From Epinephelus fuscoguttatus (taxonomy: Eukaryota; Chordata; Actinopteri; Perciformes; Serranidae): DNA of 64,000 bases. Below the pieces are notes generated by a model that did no database searches, had not been told where the DNA came from, and worked only from the letters and a program-made list of their open reading frames with translations. Positions 49,501 through 60,730 of this stretch are shown here, in pieces. The translations under genes were made by a program, and so were the position numbers. The stretch covers positions 7,765,035-7,829,034 of the forward strand of contig NC_064772.1 of the NCBI RefSeq assembly GCF_011397635.1, written 5' to 3'. Position 1 is the stretch's first letter. Each line of letters starts with the position of its first letter.

Positions 49501-49977
49501 ATACAGTACAATGTTTAGCGTGCTCAGACCGGTGACACTTAGCAGCTGGTTGTATTTCCAGGGACAAGTTACTTTGATAAATCTCAGTCAAAGGTCAAAG
49601 GTCAAAGGTTCATTTATTGTCACTCAGTACATGTCTGCACACTACAGAGAGAAATGCGTACTCAGGTCCCGATACAATAAAAAAGGCAATAAAAGAGGAT
49701 AAAAAACACATAAAAACATACATACATGTTTTTTATTCTATTTTATGTCCTTTTTATTTTTATACAGTCACTGCTGTAAACAGTTTTCATGTGATAAATA
49801 TCACTAAGCAGAACAAAAAAACTCAGTTCTTGTCCTGTTTTTTCAGAGGATAATATCTTAAAACAAAACTATCAGACCAGTTAGGTACCGACTGTGAATG
49901 TTTCACTCACCTCCTCTTGCAAGACTCAGCAGAAAGGTCAGGACCACCACCAACACCCCACACTTGACCCCAGTCAT
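40500..49977 (-). CDS. hhla2-like: B7-family Ig receptor gene 2 (HHLA2-like), complete
   Basis: Six exons splice in frame: 49911-49977 (signal), 44360-44680 (IgV), 43797-44057 (IgC), 43404-43694 (third Ig), 41062-41161 (membrane), 40500-40566 (tail and TGA); 1107 nt, 368 residues. The signal MTGVKCGVLVVVLTFLLSLA covers residues 1-20. The IgV disulfide is C38/C110. The membrane segment (about 319-343) reads VGAIVGGVIGAILVFAVIGG and is followed by a short tail, QDIKAGKDKDEGTYHHTSPLK in two parts. The Ig exons have the same lengths and phases as gene 1. A second AG acceptor was chosen for the tail exon because the first leads to an early stop. The role is that of a cell-surface T-cell ligand. 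The family name follows the V-C-V order and remembered fish homologues. Confidence 0.87.
41062..41161 (-). CDS. hhla2-like: Gene 2 membrane exon
   Basis: Acceptor TTTGTTTCAG, donor GTACAT. It encodes DCSNN, then an uncharged Gly/Ile/Val-rich helix, and ends FFLCQN. The paralogue at 61751-61884 replaces a helix glycine with glutamate. Confidence 0.85.
41288..42460. repeat. Dispersed repeat beginning 'aaaggaacagtgtgtagg'
   Basis: A teleost repeat whose ends carry 'gtgtgtagga'-type motifs and whose body contains 'tggtttgtccattctggg' and 'gatataaatggctcattttaagg'. The counterpart at 62015-62880 sits at the same place in the duplicated unit, so the insertion predates the duplication. Confidence 0.65.
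42487..43340. other. hAT-like terminus and unannotated intron 4 sequence of gene 2
   Basis: 'cagggatgtcaaactcatttt' followed by 'gggccggacctatga' at 42487-42556 is a typical left end of a fish hAT MITE. I could not find its mirror end. The rest to 43340 is absent from copy B and shows no gene. Confidence 0.4.
43404..44680 (-). CDS. hhla2-like: Gene 2 three Ig-domain exons
   Basis: IgV exon 44360-44680 (321 nt, one codon longer than gene 1), IgC exon 43797-44057 and third Ig exon 43404-43694, all phase 1 with canonical splice sites. Conserved pairs are C38/C110 in IgV, the RITCSS and VYSCNVS cysteines in IgC, and TTIPC/GIYTCELS in domain 3. An A-run lies directly at the IgC acceptor (44062-44075). 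Confidence 0.9.
44712..44915. repeat. Dispersed repeat, left part
   Basis: 'aaagggacagtccgccccaaaatcaaaaa' and 'ttgtggtgctcaaagcgccc' belong to a fish repeat I recognise. Its continuation ('ggttactcaagataatccacagacc') lies at 46468 on the far side of a TIR element, so that element inserted into this repeat. Confidence 0.65.
44916..46469. mobile_element. Harbinger-like TIR element, with foreign blocks inside
   Basis: AGGGGCCTGTATCACGAAGC and its exact mirror GCTTCGTGATACAGGCCCCT form 20-bp TIRs. An internal remnant reading KANTVAAA and KHAWQRIT (45262-45318) resembles the Myb-like protein encoded by PIF/Harbinger elements. The middle carries a retroposon-like 3' end (about 45318-46205). Several blocks copied from 29.6-36.8 kb interrupt it. 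The superfamily is inferred from the Myb-like remnant; the target duplication could not be resolved. Confidence 0.6.
45098..47112 (+). other. Patchwork of about ten blocks collinear with 29.6-38.0 kb
   Basis: Blocks with their sources: 45098-45197 (29627-29726), 45211-45248 (29800), 45711-45741 (30502), about 45984-46020 (35589), 46045-46070 (35639), 46212-46239 (35809), 46243-46270 (36519), 46310-46345 (36728), 46503-46530 (36903), 46546-46592 (37532), 47072-47111 (37945). All are plus/plus and in order. Copy-specific variants ('ttcctctcac', 'gccgtatg', 'gaccaagc') identify these loci, not other repeat copies, as the source. The blocks replace or interrupt unrelated repeat sequence on both sides of the TIR boundary at 46469. 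Confidence 0.75.
47307..47445 (+). pseudogene. Truncated Myb/SANT-like DNA-binding exon
   Basis: ATG at 47307 opens MSNWGDKELRALLALANEE and YERIAEGLT, a trihelix/Myb-SANT-like domain start common in fish Harbinger-associated or zinc-finger-like proteins. Similarity stops after about 45 residues and the frame then runs into unrelated sequence. Probably an orphan first exon copied with a transposon. Confidence 0.55.
47540..49190. other. Gene 2 intron 1 without recognised features
   Basis: AT-rich DNA with scattered short ORFs. No splice-flanked Ig exon, RNA gene or clear transposon end was recognised. Confidence 0.4.
49911..49977 (-). CDS. hhla2-like: Gene 2 exon 1: signal peptide
   Basis: ATG at 49977 with a 22-residue hydrophobic leader and GTGAGT donor, ending in phase 1. 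The final G joins 'AT' of the IgV exon to give Asp, as in gene 1. A near-copy lies 1.2 kb upstream at 51136-51202. Confidence 0.85.
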
Positions 49978-51135
49978 CCTCCTGTTACATTTCCTCTGTC
50001 GACACTGTACACTGTGATGGAAAGAATGTACAGTACATTCATATAGGTAAAAACACTCACATCAAGGCCGCCTAACTGGTCTGACTTGTTATCTGAAATA
50101 TCAGGTGTACTCACTTAGTAGGAGTCATGACTCAGGGAAAATCTTTCATGCTAGAGATGAAAGAGAGGAGAGACTTTATTGTGACACATATGAAATGATA
50201 TTTTCCTCAGTGCAAAACAAAAGAATGAAACATAAGGTGTGAATTACACAATACAAACACAGGTACAGTGGTGAAAATAAATGTAAACAAATATAAACTG
50301 ATAAACAACAGAAACAGTTTTGTGCTTCCTGTGAATATTTAAGTTGTAAGGTGCCATTAGACAGCTATGGTCCAGTAGATAGAGGTAAAGAATGAAATGA
50401 TGTGTGTGTGTCCTGACTGGTTCTGCAGCACCTCCAGTTAAAGCAGACAACATAATGTCCTTAATCCTGTGCTTCTTTACAGCAGATTAATTTAACTGTA
50501 GTCCAGTTGTTGCCTACAACTGATACTTTATATTTGATTCTCAAAAAAATATTTTCCTAATCCGCTATATTGTTTGTAATAAGTCCCCATTTAATCCTTA
50601 ACTTTTAAAAGACACCAAATATGAAGGACTAAATTTTAGGTAAATACGTTAATACGTTAAAATGATGCACAAAACATCCACAATATCTCTGATGCAGCCA
50701 TAAAAAACTCAGAGTTTATTGTGAAAAGACTTTTCCATCTAACTTTCATGGTTTGTACCCATATGCATGCAGTTTCACTGTTATGTGGCAGCATTTTAAG
50801 ATATGTGATTTTAGTTGCAGATAATATTTATTGTGCTCAGACCAGTGAAACTCAGCAGCTGATTGTATTTCCAGGTGGAAGTTACACTGATAAACCTCAG
50901 TCACAGCTGTGACAGCTGTGACTTAAATGAAAACATTGTCACTAAGTAGCACAAACAAAACTCAATCCATGCCCTGTTTCAGAGGATAATATCTTAAAAC
51001 AGACCTTTTAAGTCTTACTTCCATTCATTATATTTCCTTCTGTCTTTCCTTTCTGTCATAAAGGTAACCAAGACATGTCTGTTATTTCTGTTCAGACTGG
51101 AATCAGATCAGACAGACTGTGAATGTATCACTCAC

Positions 51136-51202
51136 CTCCTCTTTCAAGACTCAGCAGATAGGACAGGACCACCACCAACACGACACACTTGACCCCAGTC
51201 AT
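51136..51202 (-). CDS. hhla2-like: Second signal-peptide exon (alternative first exon or orphan)
   Basis: ATG at 51202 opens MTGVKCVVLVVVLSYLLSLE, with the same 67-nt length, phase-1 end and GTGAGT donor as 49911-49977. It would splice to the gene 2 IgV exon without frame change. The leader has a Glu near its end (Ala in the other copy), which may affect cleavage. No IgV exon lies between the two leaders. Confidence 0.6.
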
Positions 51203-52034
51203 CCTCCTTTTAAATTTCCTCTGTAGACACTGGGCACTGTACTAGAATGAATGTATTTTCATACAGGGAACTATGCTTAATGCCGCCTAACTGGACTGAC
51301 TTGTTATCTGTTCCATGAGTGGAAGTCATAAATCAGGGTTGGCTCACTGTTAAAGACTGGGTGCGGACTGAGACACCTTCCACCCCTTTTATAATCCTTA
51401 ATATCTGTATAATTATAATAACTTTTATCTTTAAATTGTACCTTTCAAAATCCAAGCTACAAAGTGCTTTGCATGTTAAACAAAGAATAAAAAGTAAAAC
51501 ATAGAATAAGTTAACATAATGTAAACAGTTCCTATAAATAGCATCAGTTAGGAAAACGAGGAGTTAATGGATCACAGATACAGGCAGGAGGCTTTAAACA
51601 TGCGCACTACAATCTTAAAATATATCCTGAAGCTCACAGGTAACCAGTGACGGAAAACAAGGATTCACTTTATGTGTGTTCAAAGCCTGTCAGCAGTGTT
51701 GTATTAGATAACGAACATTTATTCATTGAAGAGGGTTGATTTAATAAAAAAATATGTAAGTCTTTTAATCCAATGAATCAATTTATTCAAATTGAGGATC
51801 TTGTTCATGGATTTTTGATTTTTTTTTTTCAGGGTGATGGGTTAAAACAGAGGAAACAGACATTGCGAGCCTTAACTAAAAACCTTAACAGAAGCTTTGG
51901 ATCTAAATAAAAAAATAATAATTACAGACCAAGTTTGTGTTAAAGGAAAATGAAAATGGTGGATTTTGATGTTTCCTGGAATAAGAAGATGTGCCTGATT
52001 AAATAGTTTGTGGTTTAAGAGACTGGCTAAGACT

Positions 52035-53130
52035 TTTTAGCACGTATAAATCCAGTGATATCATCATCTAAGTCATTGTAAGAGCCTTGTCTCCATTTGT
52101 TTGCCTTTGTTAATTTTCAATGTATTACACTGTTTGTACACTGGGTGGCAGTAAGCTACAGTGGGACTGCATTTATACAGGAAGGGAAATTGCAGCCAGG
52201 TGTGTTTGATGCAGAGGGAAGCGCGCAGTATTTTGACCATAGCCATGACATCTGCAGGTAGCGTGGCAGTAACTTGGTAAACTTGGTGAGGCTACTGAAT
52301 GGACGGATTAATAATGTGCTTCCTGGATGCAAGACAAGTTGTAAAACAATAAATGAAGTGGACATTTTGGTTTGTGTGTGACACAGCTGATGCCTACAAC
52401 ACTGCTGACAGCAAGTATTTCACTGCTGGAAAGATGGTGTTTTTATAAAACTAGGCTGTCTATGTCATAGAAAAACACTTATTCATTTGAACTTAGCATA
52501 ATATCACCAGAGAGAACACAGAAGAAAAGGCTGTGGCATTCACTTTTGCTCAGTAGGTAGAAGACCTACAACTACCAGAATGCACTGTGTTGCCCTGGTA
52601 AATGTCAAATTGCGAGTTTGGCCTTTAATCCAATGGGCAGGGAACAAACTCAACAGATAAACGATGAGCTAAAATATGTTTCTGAGAACATTTGAGGTGA
52701 GAAATAGCCAACGCAGTAACAGAATCTTGGTTTATATTTTATCAACACTGCTTCATGTTACTGTTTGACCTCAGTATTTTCACCCTCCGTTTTTACAATA
52801 CAGGCAACAATGTGGCGCCTGCCTCTTGTTCACCAAATCTCATTTTACAGTAAAACACTACACTAAAATATGTTTCTGACATTTTAGGCAAGAAATAGGA
52901 AATATAGTGACAGAATCTTGGTTTATATTTGTCAGCACTGCCTAGTTTTACAGTCTGATTGGAGTTTAGTTTGAGTTTGACAGAGAGAGGTCTACATCTT
53001 TGTGTAGGTGGTGGTGGGCATCTGAAAATCAAGGAGAATCCAAAAGGAAAGGTCATGATGTCAGTGACAGCATTGAAGGGGCCAGACTTTGGTGTCAGCT
53101 CTATTGGAGTCAAAGGGGCGGACACAGGAA
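52035..53130. repeat. Segmental duplication, copy B (downstream flank of gene 3)
   Basis: Counterpart of 38350-39500. Copy B lacks a short stretch near 52358 and has extra DNA from 53130 to 54880 before homology resumes. No gene recognised. Confidence 0.85.
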
Positions 53131-53656
53131 AACACACTATAACTAGGGCTGGGCAATATGGAGCAAAATTCATATCTCTATATTTTCTACAAATGGGGCT
53201 ACATGTTCAGTTCACAAGCACTTTTATAAAAACAGACTGTAATCAAAACAAAGTGCAAAGACAGGGATTTTCCTCTGTTTGAAAAGAGACAGCTGCACAA
53301 CACATAAATGAAAAATGATGAATAAATAGCAGGGCTGTACATTAACTTTTTGCACATAGCACTGGCAACTTCTTCAATTTCTCACAAAGTTAATGTTCAG
53401 GACATGGATATAAAAGTACTTTCAAAGTTTGGCAAATCTTTTGTAAATTTCTGATAAGTTGGCAAAAGAAAATAAGAATCAGTGATCGCTTAATTCAGCT
53501 ATTGTTTTTGAAATATTCTTCAAATGTCTATACAAGCCTACACTGATACGGTGGCAGAAACTCACCTGTAACTCATTGCTACTTTTTACCTGATACAGTA
53601 TTTGTATTATTTTAGTGAATTAATTTGTCACAGTGTGTAGGCAGGTCCTGCAACAT

Positions 53657-53886
53657 CAGTGCTAGCCCCTGATCAAGACTGCCCTGTAGATTTCACAGGA
53701 CAGTCTCAGAGTTAACATCCATATGGGAACAGAGTGACAGTAAAGGAACAACGTACTTCAACACAAATGTTCAAATGCAAAAAATAAAGTCCTTACCTGA
53801 GTGCCACGGATGTCATCCCTAAATTAGTCCCGGATCAAGACTGCCCAAATCTACAGGGCAGTCCCGATCTGGGGCTACATCAGTGC
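53657..53886. mobile_element. 230-bp MITE with about 36-bp TIRs
   Basis: 'atcagtgctagcccctgatcaagactgccctgtaga' is mirrored by 'tctacagggcagtcccgatctggggctacatcagtgc'. Each arm end also folds on itself ('gatcaagactgccc.../gggcagtcccgatc'). It is present only in copy B, so it inserted after the duplication. Confidence 0.65.
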
Positions 53887-55241
53887 TTACTCTTAAACTC
53901 TATTTTCATACTTTATTCTTTTAATCAATTTGCCAGATTCTCCACTAAATTTCAGCTTTTTTCAGACTTATTCTATTTTAGTTTAATTTGCAATTAAAAA
54001 TGTGTGATTTAAATATGTCTGACAAATCAAAAGAGAGCAGAAGTTAGTTAATGGTCACTGGTCCTTAATGTTAAGTTACATACATTACTAAAGTTATGTA
54101 GGTGAGGGGCAAAGAAAATTACATATCTTAGGTTAAGGAAAGAAACCTGGTAATGTCATACCTTTAAATAACTCAATGTTAACTTGGTCTTGCACGAAAC
54201 ACTAACACTGATCTCCTGGGGGAAAGTCCTGTGTTACTTTGACCCATCCAACAGGCTAACCTGCTTCCTTATGTGGACTTTTGCTCTTTATAGTACTTCC
54301 TCCTTTACTCCCTTCAGCATGGCCCCCATGAACAGCACCAGGCTTTGAAGCAAATTACACATAGCGGCCAGAAGTAGAATTACACTGTATGGGTCTGTAA
54401 ATGGGATGCCATGGGGCCCAAAAACATTTTGTCCTATAGACTTACATTGGGAAGGAGACGTCTATAAATCAGTGGATACATTTTTTTAGTGCGTTCAATG
54501 CAGCATCCTGGTCAGTGCCGTCAACACATTGCTCACGTGATCGCAGCCCTCCCAGTTATATGGCTTATATATGAATCACTGACTCATGATTATGTGGGTT
54601 ATATATAAATTCTGGTGCAATAGGCCTACTTTTTGCAGGTATACCTACAGGCACTATTTAACATTGTTAAGCAGTGACAGTTTGGTTAAGACAATCAAAC
54701 TATTTGATAAGGTTTTAAGATAAGATGTAACTTACGTAGCAAACAACAACTACTTTACCAAAGGTCAACCTTGTTATGGAGCGACATAACATACACTACA
54801 CTGACTTTTAATTTCACATGGGACAGGAACAGCAGTCTCCTGGGACAAAGTCCTCAATTTATTTCACCCATCATCCATCCACACTGACATCCTCCTTACA
54901 TGGACTCTGTCCCTCTTTGTCACCTGACACCTGTCACCATGGCTGCTAGAGGTCGTAGGGTCATAATAAGCTGCCTCCACAGAGGGTCCATACAGCCATC
55001 TTCTTGTGTCACAACAACATGAAATATAAATGACTAAATAAGAAGAAAAATTTAATTTTGAAAAAAAAAAAACATTCTTTGTTATTCATGAGGAGTTTAT
55101 TACTAGTTTATTACTTACTTATTACCATTTTCTGCACAGTACTAGATTAATTTCTCATTGTTTCCATTCGTATAATACATGGTCACTTCTGAGCAGCACA
55201 GCGTGACCAGTCTTCATTTCAACGGAGAGTAGTGGAGATAC

Positions 55242-55564
55242 GTGGGGGCGGCTGTGGCTCAGAGGTAGAGCGGGCCGTCCACCAATTGAAAGATCAGCGG
55301 TTCGATCCCAGGCTCCTCCAGGCTGCATGTCGAAGTGTCCTTGAGCAAGATACTGAACCCCAAATTGCTCCCAATGACTGTTCCATCGGTGTGTGAGTGT
55401 GTTAAAACTGAGTAGCAGGTGGCACCTTGTATGGTAGCCTCGGCCACCAGTATATGAATGTGTGTGTGAATGGGTGAACGTGACTTGTAGTGTAAAAAGC
55501 GCTTTGAGTGGTCACTAGATGACTAGAAAGGCGCTATACAAATGCATGTCCATGCAGGTCCATT
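55242..55564 (+). repeat. tRNA-derived SINE inserted in gene 3's terminal exon
   Basis: The tRNA-like head 'ggggcggctgtggctcagaggtagagcgg' with box B 'cggttcgatccca' leads to a body ending 'aagcgctttgagtggtcac...ggcgctatacaaatgc'. TACGTG occurs at both edges (55236-55241 and 55568-55573), a likely target duplication. It splits the coding bases of the paralogue of gene 2's last exon. Confidence 0.8.
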
Positions 55565-57539
55565 TACGTGCCTTCTAGTGATGCGCGGGCCAACCCGCAG
55601 GTTACCCGCGGGTCGGGTTGGGTCGGGTCAAGAAATGTTCACTTTATTGGCGGGGCAGGTGGGGCGGGTCATTAAGGATTAAATATGTCGGATATAGCCT
55701 ACTTGTTAACAACACTGTTGTAGGTTAGGTAAATGCATGTTACGTAACGTATAGGGTTGCCACCTTGGATTTGTGGAAAAAAAGGGACACTCGACCGAAT
55801 GTTTGAGGCGGAGGGCTTGGCCATTATTACCAGTTCAGACTGACCAATGAACATGAAATTCGGACATAGGAGACCAGATTTGCCATCATTCCATGTCCTT
55901 CTATGTGCCTGTATTTTATATAAATTTTTATATCAATGAAAAAAACAAATCCGGGTTACTAAATTCTTACATGTTTACATGTATCTCAGCATAGCAAGTT
56001 GGAAGTTGACATATTCTGCCATATCTGAAGAGGGGAGACTCTCTGGAATCTGGCAATATAAGAACCATGATGCTGGGACATTCTGTCACTTCACAGTTGT
56101 CCAAAACATGTGGTTTGTGCCAGGCGGACATGATTGCCAGTATTTTTTCATTATTGCAAGAAATTCCATTGACTCATTCACAAGTCAAAAATGTGTTTTA
56201 TCTGAAAGAAACATGCAATATTTACATCTAAGATCATAGAAAAATAGTCAACCAAGTGCAATGATGTCCTCCAAGATAATATTTGCCACTTTGATTGCAG
56301 TAAAAAAAAAGTGTCCCCCTCAATGTACATGGTGACTACTTCCCTGTCAGCATGCATAATTAGGCTACAGTTGTCTGGATGGGCAAAGATGAAGTGGCTT
56401 GTCTTGTCATACAAAGTTTGATGGAGTGTCAACTTGACAATATGGAGATATTTGCATCTTGAAAGCCGGACTACAAATGTGGATAGACAGGGAGAAACAC
56501 ACGCAAGCCTAAGACGTGATAAGATACGATATTCCTCACTATATGAAGTGACTGATAACAAGATCTGTATCATGGATTGTAAAGAAATTTGTCAGGTTTT
56601 TATTTTGTAGACACTTGATCTGTATTTATAGCATGATGGGATGACAGCACAATGATGTGTGTGGTATCACTGGAAAGCTCTGCTCCTGCGCTTCCATGTG
56701 ATATGCATTTCTGTGCTACCCTGCATTCGCGAGTAATCCATCCAAGAGTAATGTGTGTGCAAAGCTGTATGAAAGCTCTGTTATACATCATTTTAGTGTA
56801 ACTTTATCAGTTTTTTTCGCTGTGAAAACATTCGGAAAGCTACGATTCCGCTGTTTCACGTGATATGCGTGGCTTCTCACTATGACGCACAGTCGCGGAG
56901 AAAAACCATAGAGAAGAACAGGTGTGAATTTGGACGCACTATGCGTCGTTCGGGCCCATGGGGTTAAATATAAATGGAAAAAATACAAATTAAAACATGA
57001 TTGGATGTGCAAATATACTAAGTGAACTGTTAGGACTTCCCACAGCTCTTCTTACTTTGCTGTCTCTTTGACACAGATGTTCTTGAGCCTGTTGCACTGA
57101 TTCTGGACGGACTCCTTGGCCTGCTGCTGCTGCATTTTCCCCAAAAAACGGGACAAATTGTGTCCCGGGAGAGATTTTTTTTTTCCCGGGACAGCTGATG
57201 AAAAAAGAGAAGCCAGCCGCTCCAACATTTCAAGTGCTCCCGTATTGCAGACTTTACGGCAAATGCACGGAGGCGGTTAAGAAAGTCAGCGCTAGCATGC
57301 TACAGCGTGGACGTACTTCCGGTTTTCAGAATAAAATATGTGTGAAAGACAATAAAAAGAAAATGTGAAAAAATGTGAACGGCAATAAAAAGAGACATGT
57401 CAGTGTGATCCTGCAATAGTTTTGAATCATTATGTCACATGACCTTGAGGCTACTGACAAAAATTATATTTATTATTAAAACCAAAAAAAATAAAATTTA
57501 AAAAGTCGTAGTAAAGTAGTAAGTAAAAAAGTAGTAGTA

Positions 57540-57560
57540 GTGGTAGTAGTAGTAGTAATG

Positions 57561-57591
<31 letters not shown>

Positions 57592-57610
57592 TGATGATGA
57601 TAATAATAAG
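57540..57610. repeat. (TAG)n/(TAA)n/(TGA)n tract, left arm
   Basis: Trinucleotide runs that are mirrored in the right arm at 60660-60760. They mark the junction between the unique arm ends and the tandem arrays. Confidence 0.85.
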
Positions 57611-57629
57611 AAGGAGTAATAAACTATAA

Positions 57630-58806
57630 TAAAAAGAGGTGTATCTCAACCAGCCAGTGGGGTACTATGGTCCTACACTGATTTTGAGTCATTAGGTCAC
57701 ATGACCTGGAAGCTATTGAGCTAAAATGCTAATATTTACATTAAAAATATAAATAAAAAATATCAGGAATGTTACAATGTAATAAAAAGAGGTGTATCTC
57801 AACCAGCCAGAGAAGTACTAAGGTCCTGCACTGATTTTGAGTCATTACGTCACATGACCTGGAAGCTATTGAGCTAAAATGCTAATATTTACATTAAAAA
57901 ATATATTACAAATGTGAGAAATATTAAAATGTAATAAAAAGAGGTGTATCTCAACCAGCCAGTGTGGTACTATAATCCTGCACTGATTTTGAGTCATTAG
58001 GTCACATGACCTGGAAGCTATTGAGCTAAAATGCTAATATTTACATTAAAAAATATATTAAAAATATCAGGACTGTTACAATGTAATGAAAAAGAGGTGT
58101 ACCTCAACCAGCCAGTGAAGTACTATGGTCCTGTACTGATTTTGAGTCATTAGGTCACATGACCTGGAAGCTATTGAGCTAAAATGCTAATATTTACATT
58201 AAAACAATTATTAAAAATGAGAGAAATATTAAAATGTAATAAAAAGAGGTGTATCTCAACCAGCCAGTGAAGTACTATGATCCTGCACTGATTTTGAGTC
58301 ATTACGTCACATGACCTGGAAGCTATTGAGCTAAAGTGCTAATATTTACATTAAAACAATTATTAAAAATGAGAGAAATATTAAAATGTAATAAAAAGAG
58401 GTGTATCTCAACCAGCCAGTGTGGTACTATGATCCTGTACTGATTTTGAGTCATTAGGTCACATGACCTGGAAGCTATTGAGCTAAAATGCTAATATTTA
58501 CATTAAAACAATTATTAAAAATGAGAGAAATATTAAAATGTAATAAAAAGAGGTGTATCTCAACCAGCCAGTGTGGTACTATGATCCTGTACTGATTTTG
58601 AGTCATTAGGTCACATGACCTGGAAGCTATTGAGCTAAAATGCTAATATTTACATTAAAACAATTATTAAAAATGAGAGAAATATTAAAATTTAATAAAA
58701 ACAGGTGTATCTCAACCAGCCAGTGAAGTACTATGATCCTGTACTGATTTTGAGTCATTAGGTCACATGACCTGGAAGCTATTGAGCTAAAATGCTAATA
58801 TTTAGG
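57630..58806. repeat. Tandem array, 8 units of about 152 bp (left arm)
   Basis: Each unit carries 'gaggtgtatctcaaccagccag', 'gattttgagtcatta', 'ggtcacatgacctgg' and 'agctattgagctaaaatgc'. Units near the centre resemble each other most closely. Every unit has an AGGTCA/TGACCT inverted pair, with single-base changes such as 'tacgtcacatgacct' in some. Confidence 0.9.
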
Positions 58807-59078
58807 TACATTAAAAAACTAGCCTACTAAAATAGCGATTTCATTTTTAAAAATCATTGAATTAACATAGTATCTTACTCATGATATTGTATGTTGTGAA
58901 TGTCGAGTCAGCATTCATCCCAATAAAAAATAAAAATGACTTAGTATCATCAATAGCCTATGTAAACCAGTGGATGGCGCTAATGAAGCTGAACTTCCAG
59001 AACAGTCCAAGTAGGCTAGAGAAAGGTAGACATCTTCTGGGGAGAGGCACGTTGATTAAGCATCTGTAAATTAACTTG

Positions 59079-59316
59079 ATGGGTCGTTTTAAGAAAGGCC
59101 AAAGAAAGAAGACTCAAGACCTCTGGCAATTAGCCGGAGGTAGGGATGCTCTTGTGAAAACCTTCATCAAACATAATTTATCTGACAATGTGACACCTGA
59201 GCAGTGGTTGGCAGTCACACTGGACATCTTTAAAACTAGCGGCACAAAATACAGCACTTGGTTGAAGGTCATCTGGACAGAGGACAGAAGAGGACTGCGG
59301 ACAGAGGTGCTTAAAG
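59079..59316 (+). CDS. Exon-like ORF at the centre of the palindrome
   Basis: ATG at 59079 opens MGRFKKGQRKKTQDLWQLAG, 79 codons plus one base to a GTAGGC donor at 59317. The content (basic N-terminus, then VTPEQWLAVTLDIFKTSG and STWLKVIWTEDRRGL) looks like a real, folded, protein-coding exon and not random sequence. I do not recognise the family. If spliced, the partner exon is not visible within the palindrome. It could be a transposase first exon or captured host sequence. Confidence 0.4.
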
Positions 59317-59358
59317 GTAGGCTACCATTGAAAAGCAATTATAGGGGCGGTGGTTTGG

Positions 59359-60655
59359 CTAATGACCTAATGACTCAAAATCAGTGCAGGATCATAGTAC
59401 TTCACTGGCTGGTTGAGATACACCTCTTTTTATTACATTTTAATATTTCTCTCATTTTTAATATATTTTTTAATGTAAATATTAGCATTTTAGCTCAATA
59501 GCTTCCAGGTCATGTGACGTAATGACTCAAAATCAGTGCAGGACCATAGTACTTCACTGGCTGGTTGAGATACACCTCTTTTTATTACATTTTAATATTT
59601 CTCTCATTTTTAATAATTGTTTTAATGTAAATATTAGCATTTTAGCTCAATAGCTTCCAGGTCATGTGACCTAATGACTCAAAATCAGTACAGGATCATA
59701 GTACCACACTGGCTGGTTGAGACACACCTCTTTTTATTACATTGTAACAGTCCTGATATTTTTAATATATTTTTTAATGTAAATATTAGCATTTTAGCTC
59801 AATAGCTTCCAGGTCATGTGACCTAATGACTCAAAATCAGTACAGGACCATAGTACTTCACTGGCTGGTTGAGATACACCTCTTTTTATTACATTTTAAT
59901 ATTTCTCTCATTTTTAATAATTGTTTTAATGTAAATATTAGCATTTTAGCTCAATAGCTTCCAGGTCATGTGACGTAATGACTCAAAATCAGTGCAGGAT
60001 TATAGTACCACACTGGCTGGTTGAGATACACCTCTTTTTATTACATTTTAATATTTCAGTCCTGATATTTGTAATATATTTTTTAATGTAAATATTAGCA
60101 TTTTAGCTCAATAGCTTCCAGGTCATGTGACCTAATGACTCAAAATCAGTGCAGGACCATAGTACTTCACTGGCTGGTTGAGATACACCTCTTTTTTATT
60201 ACATTGTAACAGTCCTGATATTTAATAATTGTTTTAATGTAAATATTAGCATTTTAGCTCAATAGCTTCCAGGTCATGTGACCTAATGACTCAAAATCAG
60301 TGCAGGATTATAGTACCACACTGGCTGGTTGAGATACACCTCTTTTTATTACATTTTAATATTTCTCACATTTGTAATATATTTTTTAATGTAAATATTA
60401 GCATTTTAGCTCAATAGCTTCCAGGTCATGTGACGTAATGACTCAAAATCAGTGCAGGACCATAGTACCCCACTGGCTGGTTGAGATACACCTCTTTTTA
60501 TTACATTGTAACAGTCCTGATATTTTTAATATATTTTTTAATGTAAATATTAGCATTTTAGCTCAATAGCTTCCAGGTCATGTGACCTAATGACTCAAAA
60601 TCAGTGTAGGACCATAGTACCCCACTGGCTGGTTGAGATACACCTCTTTTTATTA
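59359..60655. repeat. Tandem array, 9 units of about 152 bp (right arm, inverted)
   Basis: Mirror of the left array: 'ctggctggttgagatacacctc' repeats at about 59405, 59557, 59709, 59861, 60013, 60171, 60322, 60471 and 60624. One more unit than the left arm, so the arms are not equal in length. Confidence 0.9.
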
Positions 60656-60690
60656 TAGTTTATTACTCCTTCTTATTATTATCATCATCA

Positions 60691-60730
<40 letters not shown>

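Larger units (their letters stand above)
49200..51290. repeat. Tandem duplication around the signal-peptide exon
   Basis: The block 49265-49985 recurs at 50590-51215: 'aaaatgatgcacaaaacatccaca', 'ccatctaact', 'agcagctg.ttgtatttcca' and the leader exon itself, all in the same order and spacing. Divergence between copies is moderate, so the duplication is not recent. Confidence 0.75.

Noticed and set aside
56178..56573. 131-codon minus-strand ORF as a host gene
   Set aside because: Lies inside the composite hAT-like insertion, starts and ends without splice or promoter context, and was not recognised. It could be transposase debris but there is no motif to support that.
57630..60655. Regularly spaced repeats resembling a CRISPR array
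   Set aside because: The units are about 152 bp and repeat along their whole length with no unique spacers. Two arrays are in opposite orientation and the context is a vertebrate genome.
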